This document shows positions 8,222-16,912 of a DNA stretch of 64,000 nucleotides, piece by piece. The position numbers were made by a program, and so were the translations under genes. Origin of the DNA: Kitasatospora xanthocidica (GTDB lineage: Bacteria > Actinomycetota > Actinomycetes > Streptomycetales > Streptomycetaceae); assembly GCF_014656195.1 (NCBI RefSeq), contig NZ_BNBY01000010.1, positions 216,332 through 280,331 of the forward strand. Reading direction: 5' to 3'. The first letter of the stretch is position 1, and every line of letters begins with the position of its first letter. A model generated the notes under the pieces. That model worked only from the letters and a program-made list of their open reading frames with translations. It searched no databases and was not told the origin of the DNA.

Positions 8222-8929
8222 TCAGGGCAGGGCGAGCAGTCGGGCCGCGGTGTGCAGGTCGGCCCGGACCTCGGCGATCGAGGAGCGCCCGGAGAGCCAG
8301 GAGACCAGGGCCGAGTGCCAGGTGTGCTCGATCACCCGGACCGCCGCGCGCTGGCTGTCGCTGGGCGGGCCGGACTGGCCGATCGCGTCCAGGATGAGCT
8401 GCCCGGTGGCCACGCTGACCTGGTCGACCTCGGCGCCGACCGAGCGGTCCGCGAAGGACAGCGCCCGGACCATCGCCTCGGCCAGCAGCGGTTCGCGCTG
8501 CAGCGAGTGGAAGGCCCGGGTGAGCGTGTCGGCGACCCGCGGGGCCGGTTCCGCGTCGGTCGGCGGGTGGCGCCGGATGTGCTCGCGCAGGCCCTGGAGC
8601 TGCTCCAGCATCACCGCGACCAGCAGGTGCACCTTGGACGGGAAGTACCGGTACAGCGTGCCCAGCGCGACCTGCGCGCTCTCCGCGACCTCCCGCATCT
8701 GCACCGCCTCGTACCCGCCCCGGGCGGCCAGCGCGGTGGCGGCCCGCAGGATCCGCCGGCGCCGCTCGGCCTGGCTCGTGGTCAGCGGCAGCTCACCGGG
8801 CCGGGGCGCGACGGGGACCGTGGTCAGGGGCTCGGTGGACGGCGGCAAGGGTGCTCCCGGGCGGGCGAGAGTGGCGGTGTGCTTCCACAGATCGGCAGGG
8901 TGGGCGGGGTCCGGCGTGGCGGGAATCAC
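8222..8929 (-). CDS. TetR-family regulator, KstR-like
   Basis: A 235-aa protein from a GTG at 8929, chosen because AGGAG stands 9 bases upstream; a longer reading from 9049 has no such site and a TTG at 8848 would still keep the whole domain. The DNA-binding part (AERRRRILRAATALAARGGY, then EAVQMREVAE, GTLYRYFPSKVHLL) is strikingly like KstR, the mycobacterial repressor of sterol catabolism, and the ligand domain also has the NPLL-like EPLLAEAM and SEVDQV-like segments. No sterol genes are nearby. It is divergent from the glycosyltransferase operon, so that is the likely target. The effector is unknown. Confidence 0.85.
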   Translation of the reverse strand: MIPATPDPAHPADLWKHTATLARPGAPLPPSTEPLTTVPVAPRPGELPLTTSQAERRRRILRAATALAARGGYEAVQMREVAESAQVALGTLYRYFPSKVHLLVAVMLEQLQGLREHIRRHPPTDAEPAPRVADTLTRAFHSLQREPLLAEAMVRALSFADRSVGAEVDQVSVATGQLILDAIGQSGPPSDSQRAAVRVIEHTWHSALVSWLSGRSSIAEVRADLHTAARLLALP

Positions 8930-9077
8930 CAGCCCTGGCTCCTGAGGAAAAGCTACGGGCCGGTATCTTCGAGGTCTCTCATTGTTCACGTGGTCGATGA
9001 CGAGTTCCACCGCCACTGAAACCTGATCTACTTTAGCGACCGGCAGCACAGATAGCAGCTAGAGATGAGGGCCCAGG

Positions 9078-10388
9078 ATGACCGCGCAGCCGCTGCGGAT
9101 TGCCCTGCTGTCGTACCGCGGGGACCCCTTCTGCGGCGGTCAGGGCGTGTACGTACGGCACCTCTCCCGTGAGCTGGCCGCGCTCGGCCACCACGTGGAC
9201 GTGATCGGGTCCCAGCCCTACCCGGTGCTGGACGAGGTCGAGGGCCCCGGCTCGGTGCGCCTGGTCGAGCTGCCCAGCCTGGACCTCTACCGCGCCGACG
9301 ACCCGTTCCGCACCCCCGCCCGCGGCGAGTTCCGCGGCCCGGTGGACGTGCTGGAGTTCGCCACCATGCGCACCGGCGGCTTCCCCGAGCCGCTGACCTT
9401 CTCGCTGCGCGCCCGGCAGTACCTGGCCGCCCACAAGGGCCGCTACGACGTGGTGCACGACAACCAGACCCTCGGCTACGGCCTGCTGGGCCTGGCCCGG
9501 CACGGCTTCCCGCTGGTCACCACGATCCACCACCCGATCACCGTGGACCGGCAGCTGGAGCTGGACGCCGCCGCCACCCGGCTCAAGCGGCTCTCGCTGC
9601 GCCGCTGGTACGCCTTCACCCGGATGCAGCGCAGGGTCGCCGCCCGGCTGGACCACGTGATCACCGTCTCCGGCAGCTCGCAGCGCGAGATCGCCGAGCA
9701 CCTGGGCGCCGCGCCCGGCGCGATCTCGGTGGTGCCGATCGGGGCCGACACCCGGCTCTGGTCGCCCTCGGACGCGGTCGAACGGGTGCCCGGACGGATC
9801 GTCACCACCTCCAGCGCCGATGTCCCGCTGAAGGGCCTGGTCTTCCTGGTCGAGGCGCTCGCCAAGGTCCGCACCGAGCGGGACGCCCACCTGGTGGTGG
9901 TCGGCAAGCCGCAGAAGGAGGACGGGCCGGTGGCCGAGGCGGTGCGCCGCTTCGGGCTGGCGGAGCACATCGAGTTCCGCAGCGGCCTGACCGACCGCGA
10001 GCTGGTCGACCTGTACCGCTCGGCCGAGGTGGCCTGCGTCCCGTCGCTGTACGAGGGCTTCTCGCTGCCCGCCGCCGAGGCGATGGCCACCGCCACCCCG
10101 CTGGTCGCGACCACCGGCGGGGCGATCCCCGAGGTGGCCGGACCGGACGGCGAGACCTGCCTGGCGGTGCCGCCCGGTGAGGCGGACGCGCTGGCCGCCG
10201 CGCTCGGCCGGCTGCTGGACGACCCGGAGCTGCGCGCCGAGCTGGGCGCGGCCGGCCGGGAGCGGGTGCTGGCCCGGTTCAGCTGGGAGCGGGCCGCCGA
10301 GCTGACCGCCGAGGCCTACCGCGCGGCGATCGCCACCGGCGTCGGCGCCCGGGCCCGTTCGGGCCCCGGCTGGCGGTACGTGGCCTGA
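9078..10388 (+). CDS. GT4-type glycosyltransferase
   Basis: A 436-aa cytoplasmic enzyme of two Rossmann-like halves. The N-terminal half has GGQGVYVRHLSRELAALGH, the usual acceptor-side motif. The C-terminal half has the retaining-GT4 signature: VPSLYEGFSLPAAEAMA with the E-x7-E pair, followed by ATTGGAIPEV. It probably moves a sugar from a nucleotide donor to a lipid or polysaccharide acceptor. The GAGGGCCCAGG stretch just upstream of the ATG can act as ribosome site. It leads a three-gene set (methyltransferase and toroid protein follow), with the regulator gene divergent. Donor and acceptor cannot be told from sequence. Confidence 0.88.
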   Translation: MTAQPLRIALLSYRGDPFCGGQGVYVRHLSRELAALGHHVDVIGSQPYPVLDEVEGPGSVRLVELPSLDLYRADDPFRTPARGEFRGPVDVLEFATMRTGGFPEPLTFSLRARQYLAAHKGRYDVVHDNQTLGYGLLGLARHGFPLVTTIHHPITVDRQLELDAAATRLKRLSLRRWYAFTRMQRRVAARLDHVITVSGSSQREIAEHLGAAPGAISVVPIGADTRLWSPSDAVERVPGRIVTTSSADVPLKGLVFLVEALAKVRTERDAHLVVVGKPQKEDGPVAEAVRRFGLAEHIEFRSGLTDRELVDLYRSAEVACVPSLYEGFSLPAAEAMATATPLVATTGGAIPEVAGPDGETCLAVPPGEADALAAALGRLLDDPELRAELGAAGRERVLARFSWERAAELTAEAYRAAIATGVGARARSGPGWRYVA

Positions 10389-10525
10389 ACCGGGCCCGGC
10401 CCGGGTGTGCCCGCGCGGAGCCGCCAGCCCCGGAACGGGGTGCGTCGGCCGGGGTGCGGCGAGGTGTGACGAGGCATGACGAAGCGTCAAGGACGCTTGG
10501 TAGCAATAGGAATGGGAGTCCCGCA

Positions 10526-11269
10526 GTGCTGACCGTCGATTTCTCGCGCTTCCCGCTCGCCCCCGGCGACCGGGTGCTCGACCTGGGCTGCGGCGGGGGC
10601 CGGCACGCGTTCGAGTGCTACCGCCGCGGTGCCAACGTGATCGCCCTCGACCAGAACACCGAGGAGATCGCCGAGGTCAAGAAGTGGTTCGCGGCGATGG
10701 AGCAGGCCGGTGAGGCCCCCGAGGGCGCTTCGGCGGTCGCGATGGAGGGCAACGCGCTGGCGCTGCCGTTCGAGGACGAGTACTTCGACAAGATCATCAT
10801 CTCCGAGGTGATGGAGCACATCCCCGACGACAAGGGCGTGCTCAACGAGATGTTCCGGGTCCTCAAGCCCGGCGGCCTGCTCGCCGTCACCGTGCCGCGC
10901 TGGCTGCCCGAGAAGATCTGCTGGGCGCTGTCCGACGAGTACCACGAGGTCGAGGGCGGCCACATCCGGATCTACCGGGGCGACGAGCTGCTCGGCAAGC
11001 TCAAGGACGCCGGCCTGGAGCCGTACGGCACCCACCACGCGCACGCGCTGCACTCGCCGTACTGGTGGATCAAGTGCGCGGTCGGCGTGGACAACGACAA
11101 GGCGCTGCCGGTCAAGGCCTACCACCAGCTGCTGGTCTGGGACATCGTCGGCACCCCGGTGATCAGCACCCTCACCAAGGCCGCCGAGCGGGCGCTCAAC
11201 CCCGTCATCGGCAAGAGCTTCGTGGCCTACGCCGCCAAGCCCAACCGCGCCCCGGGCGGCGCGGCGTGA
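10526..11269 (+). CDS. class I SAM-dependent methyltransferase
   Basis: A 247-aa enzyme starting at GTG 10526 with GGGAG 7 bases upstream; an earlier in-frame ATG would add a non-family tail. Motif I is VLDLGCGGGRHAFE at about residues 14-27, the acidic motif II is IALDQN, and motif IV is IIISEVMEHIPDD, all as in Methyltransf_11/25 proteins. The stop overlaps the GTG of the next gene (GTGA), so the two are translated together. It likely methylates a small molecule or lipid intermediate made with the adjacent glycosyltransferase. Substrate unknown. Confidence 0.88.
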   Translation: MLTVDFSRFPLAPGDRVLDLGCGGGRHAFECYRRGANVIALDQNTEEIAEVKKWFAAMEQAGEAPEGASAVAMEGNALALPFEDEYFDKIIISEVMEHIPDDKGVLNEMFRVLKPGGLLAVTVPRWLPEKICWALSDEYHEVEGGHIRIYRGDELLGKLKDAGLEPYGTHHAHALHSPYWWIKCAVGVDNDKALPVKAYHQLLVWDIVGTPVISTLTKAAERALNPVIGKSFVAYAAKPNRAPGGAA

Positions 11270-12324
11270 CCGCCGCCGTCCCCGAGGTGCTGCTCCTCGA
11301 CGGGGTGCTCGACGCCGCGCAGGCCGCCGACACCGTGCGCAGCATCCTCGCCGAGCAGCGCCCCGACGGTGCCATACCGTGGTTCGCCGGCCACCACCTG
11401 GATCCCTGGGACCACACCGAGGCCGCGATGGCCCTCGACACGGCGGGCGAGCACGCCGCCGCCGAGGCCGCCTACCGCTGGCTCGCCGCCAGCCAGAACC
11501 CGGACGGCTCCTGGTACGCCGCCTACACCGACGGCGTGGTCACCGACCGGGCCAAGGAGAGCAACTTCTGCGCCTACGTGGCGGTCGGGGTCTGGCACCA
11601 CCACCTCAGCGCCGGCGACGACGCCTTCCTGGAGTGGATCTGGCCGGTCGTCCGGCGCGCCCTGGACTTCATCGTCTCGCTGCGGCTGCCCGGCGGCCCG
11701 ATCGCCTGGCGGGTCGGCGAGGACGGCACCGCCACCGACGAGGCCCTGCTCACCGGCTCGTCCAGCATCCTGCACGCGCTGCGCTGCGGACTGGCCATCG
11801 CCGACTACCTGGAGGAGCCGCAGCCCGACTGGGAGCTCGCGGCCGGCCGGCTGCGGCACGCCGTCACCCACCACCCGGAGCGGTTCCTGGACAAGGACCG
11901 CTACTCGATGGACTGGTACTACCCGGTGCTCGGCACCGGCCTGCGCGGCGACGCGGCGGTGGCCCGGATCGAGCGGGACTGGGAGCGCTTCGTCGTCCCC
12001 GGCCTCGGCGTGCGCTGCGTCAGCGACCGCCCCTGGGTGACCGGCGGCGAGAGCGCCGAACTGGCCCTCGCGCTGTGGGCGATCGGGGAGTCCGACCGCG
12101 CGGTGGACATCCTGCGCTGGATCCAGAACCTGCGGCACGAGGACGGCTCGTACTGGACCGGGTACGTCTTCGAGGACGACGCGATCTGGCCGGAGGAGCG
12201 CACCACCTGGACGGCCGGGGCGCTGCTGCTGGCGGTGGCCGCGCTCGGCGGTGACCCGGCGACGGTCGCGGTCTTCGGCGGGGAGCAGCTGCCCGCCGGG
12301 CTGGTGGTCCAGGACTGCTGCTGA
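11266..12324 (+). CDS. alpha/alpha-toroid protein (prenyltransferase/glycosidase-like fold)
   Basis: A 352-aa protein with no signal peptide or membrane helix. Repeats typical of a six-hairpin toroid are seen: WDHTEAAMAL, ASQNPDGSWYAAY, ESNFCAYVAVGVWHH and HEDGSYWTGY. It is often named prenyltransferase/squalene-oxidase repeat protein, but I see no DxDD acid motif; WDHTEA and EWIWPVVRRALDFI look as close to six-hairpin glycosidases. Translationally coupled to the methyltransferase gene and third in its operon. It ends ahead of a strong terminator. I infer work on the same glycoconjugate; the reaction is unknown. Confidence 0.7.
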   Translation: MTAAVPEVLLLDGVLDAAQAADTVRSILAEQRPDGAIPWFAGHHLDPWDHTEAAMALDTAGEHAAAEAAYRWLAASQNPDGSWYAAYTDGVVTDRAKESNFCAYVAVGVWHHHLSAGDDAFLEWIWPVVRRALDFIVSLRLPGGPIAWRVGEDGTATDEALLTGSSSILHALRCGLAIADYLEEPQPDWELAAGRLRHAVTHHPERFLDKDRYSMDWYYPVLGTGLRGDAAVARIERDWERFVVPGLGVRCVSDRPWVTGGESAELALALWAIGESDRAVDILRWIQNLRHEDGSYWTGYVFEDDAIWPEERTTWTAGALLLAVAALGGDPATVAVFGGEQLPAGLVVQDCC

Positions 12325-12337
12325 GGGCGGGGAGAAG

Positions 12338-12387
12338 ACACGAAGGAGGGGCGGGACCGGTGCACCGGTCCCGCCCCTCCTTCGTGT
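12338..12387. terminator. strong bidirectional terminator hairpin
   Basis: A perfect 23-bp inverted repeat, arms 12338-12360 and 12365-12387, with a TGCA loop. It stands between the stop at 12324 and the convergent gene ending at 12453, so it can serve both. Confidence 0.9.
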
Positions 12388-12452
12388 GTGTCCGGGACCG
12401 CACACGGGTCCGAAGACCGCGCGTGCGTCCGAGGACTGTGCCGTCCGGGGCG

Positions 12453-13355
12453 TCAGCCGCGCTGGAGGCCCGTGGTGTCGGTCAGCACGCCCTGGGTGCC
12501 GTCCGCCAGCTGGGCGACCAGCGCGGTGCCGCGCTGCTCGACCGCCAGGTACCAGGTGCCGGGCACGACCTCACCGATCGGAGCGCCGGCCGGGTTGTCC
12601 TTCGGGGCCAGCTGGCGCGGAGCCGGGACGGCGAACCAGAACGGCTGGAAGTCCGCCGCCGGGGCGGCCGGCTGCGCGGCCTGGGTCGGCTGCGGGGCCG
12701 GCGCGCCGGCGTCCTGCGGCTGACCGGGCTGACCGGGCTGGGCGGGCTGGCCGGGGGCCGGGTAGCCGTAGCCGGGCTGGGCACCGAACGCCGGGTCGTG
12801 ACCCTGCGCCGGGTAGCCGTACTGACCGGGCTGGCCGGGCGCACCCGGGTGACCGGGCTGGCCCGGGAAGCCGCCCTGGAACGGGGCGGCCGGGCGGTCG
12901 GTGACCAGCGGGGCCTTCAGCGCCGGCACCAGCGGGCCGGCCGCGGCCGCACCGGCGAGCACGATCAGCGAGATGAAGCCGAGCCAGGCGCCGAAGCCGT
13001 GGCTGATGCTGCCGCCGGACGGGCCGCCGCCCAGGGACCAGACCGAGGTCCACAGCGCCGCGACGGCGAGGGCGATGCCCCACTGGTCCAGCCGCAGGCC
13101 GAGCACCTGGCGGTTGGTCGCGGCCTGGCCCTGGAAGCGCTGCACCAGGATCAGCACCGCTGCGGCGATGCCCAGCAGGTAGATGGAGGGCAGGATGGGG
13201 AACAGCTCGGTGCTCCACGCGTTCTGCGAGGCGTCGGGTCCGCAGTACCGGCCGGCGCAGCTCACGGTCCAGTAGGGCAGGAAGGAGGCGATGAAGAGCA
13301 GGACGGCCGCGCCTGCGACGGCGGCGTCTCCCCTGGTGAGAGCGCGCAGATTCAC
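12453..13355 (-). CDS. membrane protein with Pro/Gly/Gln-rich linker and small C-terminal domain
   Basis: A 300-aa protein from a GTG at 13355, with AGGGG 8 bases upstream. Four hydrophobic segments lie in residues about 10-140 (first AVAGAAVLLFIASFLPYW, with a Cys pair CAGRYC in the following loop). A low-complexity cytoplasmic linker of PGQP/GYPAP repeats follows to about residue 230, then a compact C-terminal part with QPFWFAVP and TWYLAVE strands. Streptomycetes carry many such proteins (often called DUF5336-like). Function unknown. Its gene is convergent with the toroid gene and stands alone. Confidence 0.75.
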   Translation of the reverse strand: MNLRALTRGDAAVAGAAVLLFIASFLPYWTVSCAGRYCGPDASQNAWSTELFPILPSIYLLGIAAAVLILVQRFQGQAATNRQVLGLRLDQWGIALAVAALWTSVWSLGGGPSGGSISHGFGAWLGFISLIVLAGAAAAGPLVPALKAPLVTDRPAAPFQGGFPGQPGHPGAPGQPGQYGYPAQGHDPAFGAQPGYGYPAPGQPAQPGQPGQPQDAGAPAPQPTQAAQPAAPAADFQPFWFAVPAPRQLAPKDNPAGAPIGEVVPGTWYLAVEQRGTALVAQLADGTQGVLTDTTGLQRG

Positions 13356-13570
13356 TAACGTTCCCCTCGTTGACGTGTCGTGGACGGTGCTTCGTGCGGT
13401 CGGGCTGACCGGCCGAAACTCCCGAACGGACCAGAAGCCTAGGCCCAACCGTCCTGCCGGTGCACGGCGGGACCGGGAATGGGGCGAAGTCGTTGCAAAC
13501 CGCGCGGGTTGGGCGGAGCTCCGTCCGCCGGGGTGCGCGGCCCAACTCCCGTACCGGGTCCCCGAGTCTT

Positions 13571-14587
13571 CTATCGAGTCGTCAGGAACGCGGTCAACGC
13601 GTCGGCGATCCCCTGGGCCGCCTGCTGGCGCCACTGAGGGTCCGTCATCCGCTTCGCGTCCGTCGAGTTGCGCATGTTACCGCACTCGATGAACACCTTG
13701 GGGACGGCGGACAGGTTGAGGCCGCCCAGGTCGGAGCGGGTGTCCAGGCCCTGGTCCGCGGTGTAGTCGGCGTACGGTTCGCCGGTCGCCGTGTGGAACT
13801 GGTCGCGCAGCAGCAGGCCGAGCCGGTGCGAGGGTTCGACGATCGCGGAGTTGTCCGCTTTGCCGGCCACCACCCTGCCGGGCATGATCACGTGGAAGCC
13901 GCTGCCGCTCGCCGGGCCGCCGTCCGCGTGCACCGAGACCGCGGCGTCGGCGTGCGCGTCGGCACCGGACCGGGCGCGCTCGTCGATGCACGGGCCCCAG
14001 GGGCGGTCGCCGTCCTGCACCAGCACCACGGTGGCGCCCCGGGCGGCCAGGATGGCGCGGGCCCGGCGGGAGACGTCCAGGGTGTACTCGGCCTCGGTGT
14101 ACCCGGCGTTGGTCTCCGTCCCGGTGGTGTCGCACTCCTTGCGGGCGTTGCCGATGTCCACCTGGCGGTTGATCTCGGCGGTGTGCGAGAAGTTGCCGGG
14201 GTTGTGGCCGGGGTCGAGGACGACGGTGCGGCCGGCCAGGCCGTTCGCCGCCGTGCCGGCCGTGCCGGTCGGGGCGGCCGTGGTGGCGGTACCGGTCGGG
14301 GCGCTCGGGGTGGGCGCTTCGCCGGTCGGGGCGTCGGCGGAGGGCGGCGGCGCGACCGGCGGGGTGAGCGGCGCTGCGGCGGGGTCCGCGGCGCCCGGCC
14401 GGGTCGAGGCCGGGGCAGTGGCGGAGGCCGGGGCGGAGGCGGCGGCCGTGGCGCCCGCCGGGCCGGAGTGGTCGAGGGCCCGCCAGCCGAGCCAGCCCGC
14501 CGTGCAGAGCGGAACGGCCGCGGCCACCACGGTGGTGGCGCGCAGCAGGGTGGAACGGCGGTGCGGGCGGGGGGCGGTACCGGTCAC
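13571..14587 (-). CDS. N-acetylmuramoyl-L-alanine amidase (Amidase_3)
   Basis: A 338-aa exported hydrolase. An Arg-rich start and one hydrophobic segment (about residues 15-32) act as signal or anchor, followed by about 85 residues rich in Ala/Pro/Thr. The catalytic domain begins at TVVLDPGHNPG (the first zinc His), continues with TEAEYTLDVSRR, then AVSVHADGG (second His) and ends with VFIECGNMRNSTDA (catalytic Glu). These are the zinc ligands and acid of the family that cuts the bond between MurNAc and the stem peptide. It acts outside the membrane on peptidoglycan. The next gene starts 8 bp upstream, so the two may be co-transcribed. Confidence 0.9.
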   Translation of the reverse strand: MTGTAPRPHRRSTLLRATTVVAAAVPLCTAGWLGWRALDHSGPAGATAAASAPASATAPASTRPGAADPAAAPLTPPVAPPPSADAPTGEAPTPSAPTGTATTAAPTGTAGTAANGLAGRTVVLDPGHNPGNFSHTAEINRQVDIGNARKECDTTGTETNAGYTEAEYTLDVSRRARAILAARGATVVLVQDGDRPWGPCIDERARSGADAHADAAVSVHADGGPASGSGFHVIMPGRVVAGKADNSAIVEPSHRLGLLLRDQFHTATGEPYADYTADQGLDTRSDLGGLNLSAVPKVFIECGNMRNSTDAKRMTDPQWRQQAAQGIADALTAFLTTR

Positions 14588-14594
14588 GGGTCGG

Positions 14595-15860
14595 TCAGAT
14601 CCTGTCCTGGGTGCGCGGGGTCAGGCCGTAGCTGTTCGCGATCGGGTTCCACTTGGTCATGAAGTCCGTCTTCGCCTGGGTGGCCTGCGGGTTGAGCTCG
14701 TCCGCGTGCTTCTTGTCCGCGGTGCTCGGGGCCCGGCCGGAGCAGCCCTGGGCGGCGACGGCGCGCGCCCAGCTCGCGTACGCCTTGTCGATGTCGGCGG
14801 ACAGCTGCCAGGCGGACTTCAGCGAGTTCACCGCGTCCGCGCCGCCCGGCACGTCCGTGACGCTCAGCTTGCCGAGCTTGGTCAGCAGGGTGGCGCGCTG
14901 GGTGGCGCCGCTGTCGAACACCTGCGCCGCGCTCTCGATGTCGGCCTTCGACGGGCAGCTGCTCACCTTGGCGACGGCGCTGCCGATCGGGGCCTTGGCG
15001 TTCTCGCCCTCGCTCAGCAGGCCGTCCAGTGCCTGCGCCTGGGCCTGGGCGGCGGGCCCGGCGCCGGTCGCGGTCGGGGACGGCGCGGCGGTGGGGGAGG
15101 CCGGGGCGCTCGCGGCGCCGCTCGGCGCGGTGTCCGTACCGGTGGGCGCGGGGGCGGGCTGGGGGTTGCCGGAGCCGGTCGCCGGGGCGCCGGTGGGGGC
15201 CGGCGCGGCCTGGCCGTCCTTGTCCCCGCCGCCCCGGGCGGCGAACAGCAGACCGCCGCCGATCGCCAGCACCAGCAGCAGGGCGAAGCCGATCAGCAGC
15301 GGGGCCTTGCGGTCGGCCGGGCGCTTCTCGTCCTCGTCCGGGTAGCCCGTCGGGTAGTCCGCCGGATAGTCGGTCGGGTAGTCGGGCCGGCCGCCGTACG
15401 GGGGCTGCGGCGGGGCGGCGGGCGGCTGGGGGTAGCCGTAACCCTGCGGCGGGCCCTGGTGCTGCGGGCCGGTCGCGTGGGCGGGGAACGGCGAGGCCGC
15501 CGGCGGGCCCGTCGGGGGCGGGGCGGCGGTGCGCGGGATCGGGGCGGTCTGCGGGTCGTAGCCGGGCGCGGTGGCCAGGTACGGGCGGGCGCCCAGCGGC
15601 GGGCCCTGGTCGCCGGCGGCACCGGGCTGGGGCGGCGGGGCGAGCATGCCCAGACGGGGGTCGACCGGGGCCTGCGGGGCGGCGGGGGCCGGTGGGGCGG
15701 CCTGGTGCTGCGGGGCGGCGGGCGGTTGCGGGGCGGCCGGGGCCTGGGGCGCCGCGGCCTCGGTGCCGGCCGCGTTCTGCGGGCCGCGCACCCAGCCGCC
15801 GGCGCCGCCGCGCGCCGTCGGGTCCCAGACCGCCGGGGCGGTGTTCTGCTGGTCCGTCAT
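14595..15860 (-). CDS. membrane-anchored Pro/Ala-rich protein
   Basis: A 421-aa protein. I take the ATG at 15860 (MTDQQNTAPAVWDP), since the longer reading from 15950 lacks a family-like start. Residues about 25-180 are a cytoplasmic low-complexity stretch of PAAPQ, PPQGYG and tandem YPTDY/YPADY units. One membrane helix lies at about 187-208 (IGFALLLVLAIGGGLLF). The outer part has an Ala/Pro/Thr linker and a helical domain of about 130 residues with a few Cys. The neighbour is the amidase, so a role at the cell wall is possible. Not a recognised family. Confidence 0.7.
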   Translation of the reverse strand: MTDQQNTAPAVWDPTARGGAGGWVRGPQNAAGTEAAAPQAPAAPQPPAAPQHQAAPPAPAAPQAPVDPRLGMLAPPPQPGAAGDQGPPLGARPYLATAPGYDPQTAPIPRTAAPPPTGPPAASPFPAHATGPQHQGPPQGYGYPQPPAAPPQPPYGGRPDYPTDYPADYPTGYPDEDEKRPADRKAPLLIGFALLLVLAIGGGLLFAARGGGDKDGQAAPAPTGAPATGSGNPQPAPAPTGTDTAPSGAASAPASPTAAPSPTATGAGPAAQAQAQALDGLLSEGENAKAPIGSAVAKVSSCPSKADIESAAQVFDSGATQRATLLTKLGKLSVTDVPGGADAVNSLKSAWQLSADIDKAYASWARAVAAQGCSGRAPSTADKKHADELNPQATQAKTDFMTKWNPIANSYGLTPRTQDRI

Positions 15861-16031
15861 GTCGCTGCTGGCCCCCACCGTCCGCCGATGCTCTGCCTGG
15901 TGCTGCGCGGCCACCGTACCGTTCGAACCCCCGCCCGACAGCCCCGGCACGACGTTAGAGCATCGGCGCGGGGCCGTGGGGCGGCTCGGTGGATCCCGGG
16001 TCGGGGCGACAAGCCGGCGGTCGGCCTCCGG

Positions 16032-16685
16032 TCAGCGCGCGGGTCGGCGCAGGACGCGCAGGGAGCCGGTCACCGAGACCTCCTCGAAGCCCTCGGCGAG
16101 CGCCCGCAGGTACACCCGGTACGGGGCCTGGCCGCCGTCCGCCGGGTCCGGGAAGACGTCGTGCACCACCAGCAGGCCCTCCGGCGCCAGGTGCGGCACC
16201 CAGCCCTCGTAGTCGCCGGTCGCGTGCTCGTCGGTGTGCCCGCCGTCGATGAACACCAGGCCCAGCGGGCGCCCCCACAGCGCGGCGATCCGCGGCGAGC
16301 GGCCGACCAGCGCCACCACGTGCTCCTCCAGCCCGGCGGCGTGCAGCGTGCGGCGGAAGCGGGGCAGGGTGTCCATCAGGCCGACCTCGGGGTCGACCAG
16401 GGACGTGTCGTGGTACTCCCAGCCGGGCTGCTGCTCCTCCGAGCCGCGGTGGTGGTCCACGGTCAGCGCGACCGTCCCGGTCTCCCGGGCCGCGGCCGCC
16501 AGCAGGATCGCCGAGCGGCCGCAGTAGGTGCCGATCTCCAGCACGGGCAGGCCGGTCTCCCGGGCCGCCGCCACCGCCGCCGCGTACAGCGCGAGCCCCT
16601 CGTCCACCGGCATGAACCCGGTGGCCGCCTCGAACGCCGCCAGCACCTCGGGTGCGGGGCGGGCGCCCTCCAGCAGGTCGGACAT
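16032..16685 (-). CDS. class I SAM-dependent methyltransferase
   Basis: A 217-aa enzyme from the ATG at 16685, with GAGGAG nearby. Motif I is PVLEIGTYCGRSAILLA (about residues 47-63), the acidic loop is TVDHHRGSEEQQ, and VFIDGGHTDEHATGDYEGW carries the Asp/His set seen in the Methyltransf_24 family of O-methyltransferases that may use a metal. It stands alone. Substrate unknown. Confidence 0.85.
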   Translation of the reverse strand: MSDLLEGARPAPEVLAAFEAATGFMPVDEGLALYAAAVAAARETGLPVLEIGTYCGRSAILLAAAARETGTVALTVDHHRGSEEQQPGWEYHDTSLVDPEVGLMDTLPRFRRTLHAAGLEEHVVALVGRSPRIAALWGRPLGLVFIDGGHTDEHATGDYEGWVPHLAPEGLLVVHDVFPDPADGGQAPYRVYLRALAEGFEEVSVTGSLRVLRRPAR

Positions 16686-16912
16686 GCGATGCTCCTCGGG
16701 GTCGGGTCGTGGACGGACGTGCTGGGACCCTACTCGACGGTAGTGGCGGTGGTGAGGGCGGGCGGGGGCGGCGGGAGAACCAGGGCGGCCGGGAATCGCG
16801 CTCTTTGCCGACCCTTGTGAAACCCGTTCTACTGATATTGCGGAGGCCATGTCAGAATCGCCCAGTCCGAGGATCCACTCCGCGTCACGCCATGCACACA
16901 GGGAGCAGCACC

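Noticed and set aside
8222..8929. Control of sterol catabolism by the KstR-like regulator
   Set aside because: No sterol uptake or ring-degradation gene occurs in the window; only regulator similarity supports it.
11266..12324. Squalene-hopene or terpene cyclase
   Set aside because: Toroid repeats are present but no DxDD or DxxDD acid motif and no prenyl-pathway genes nearby.
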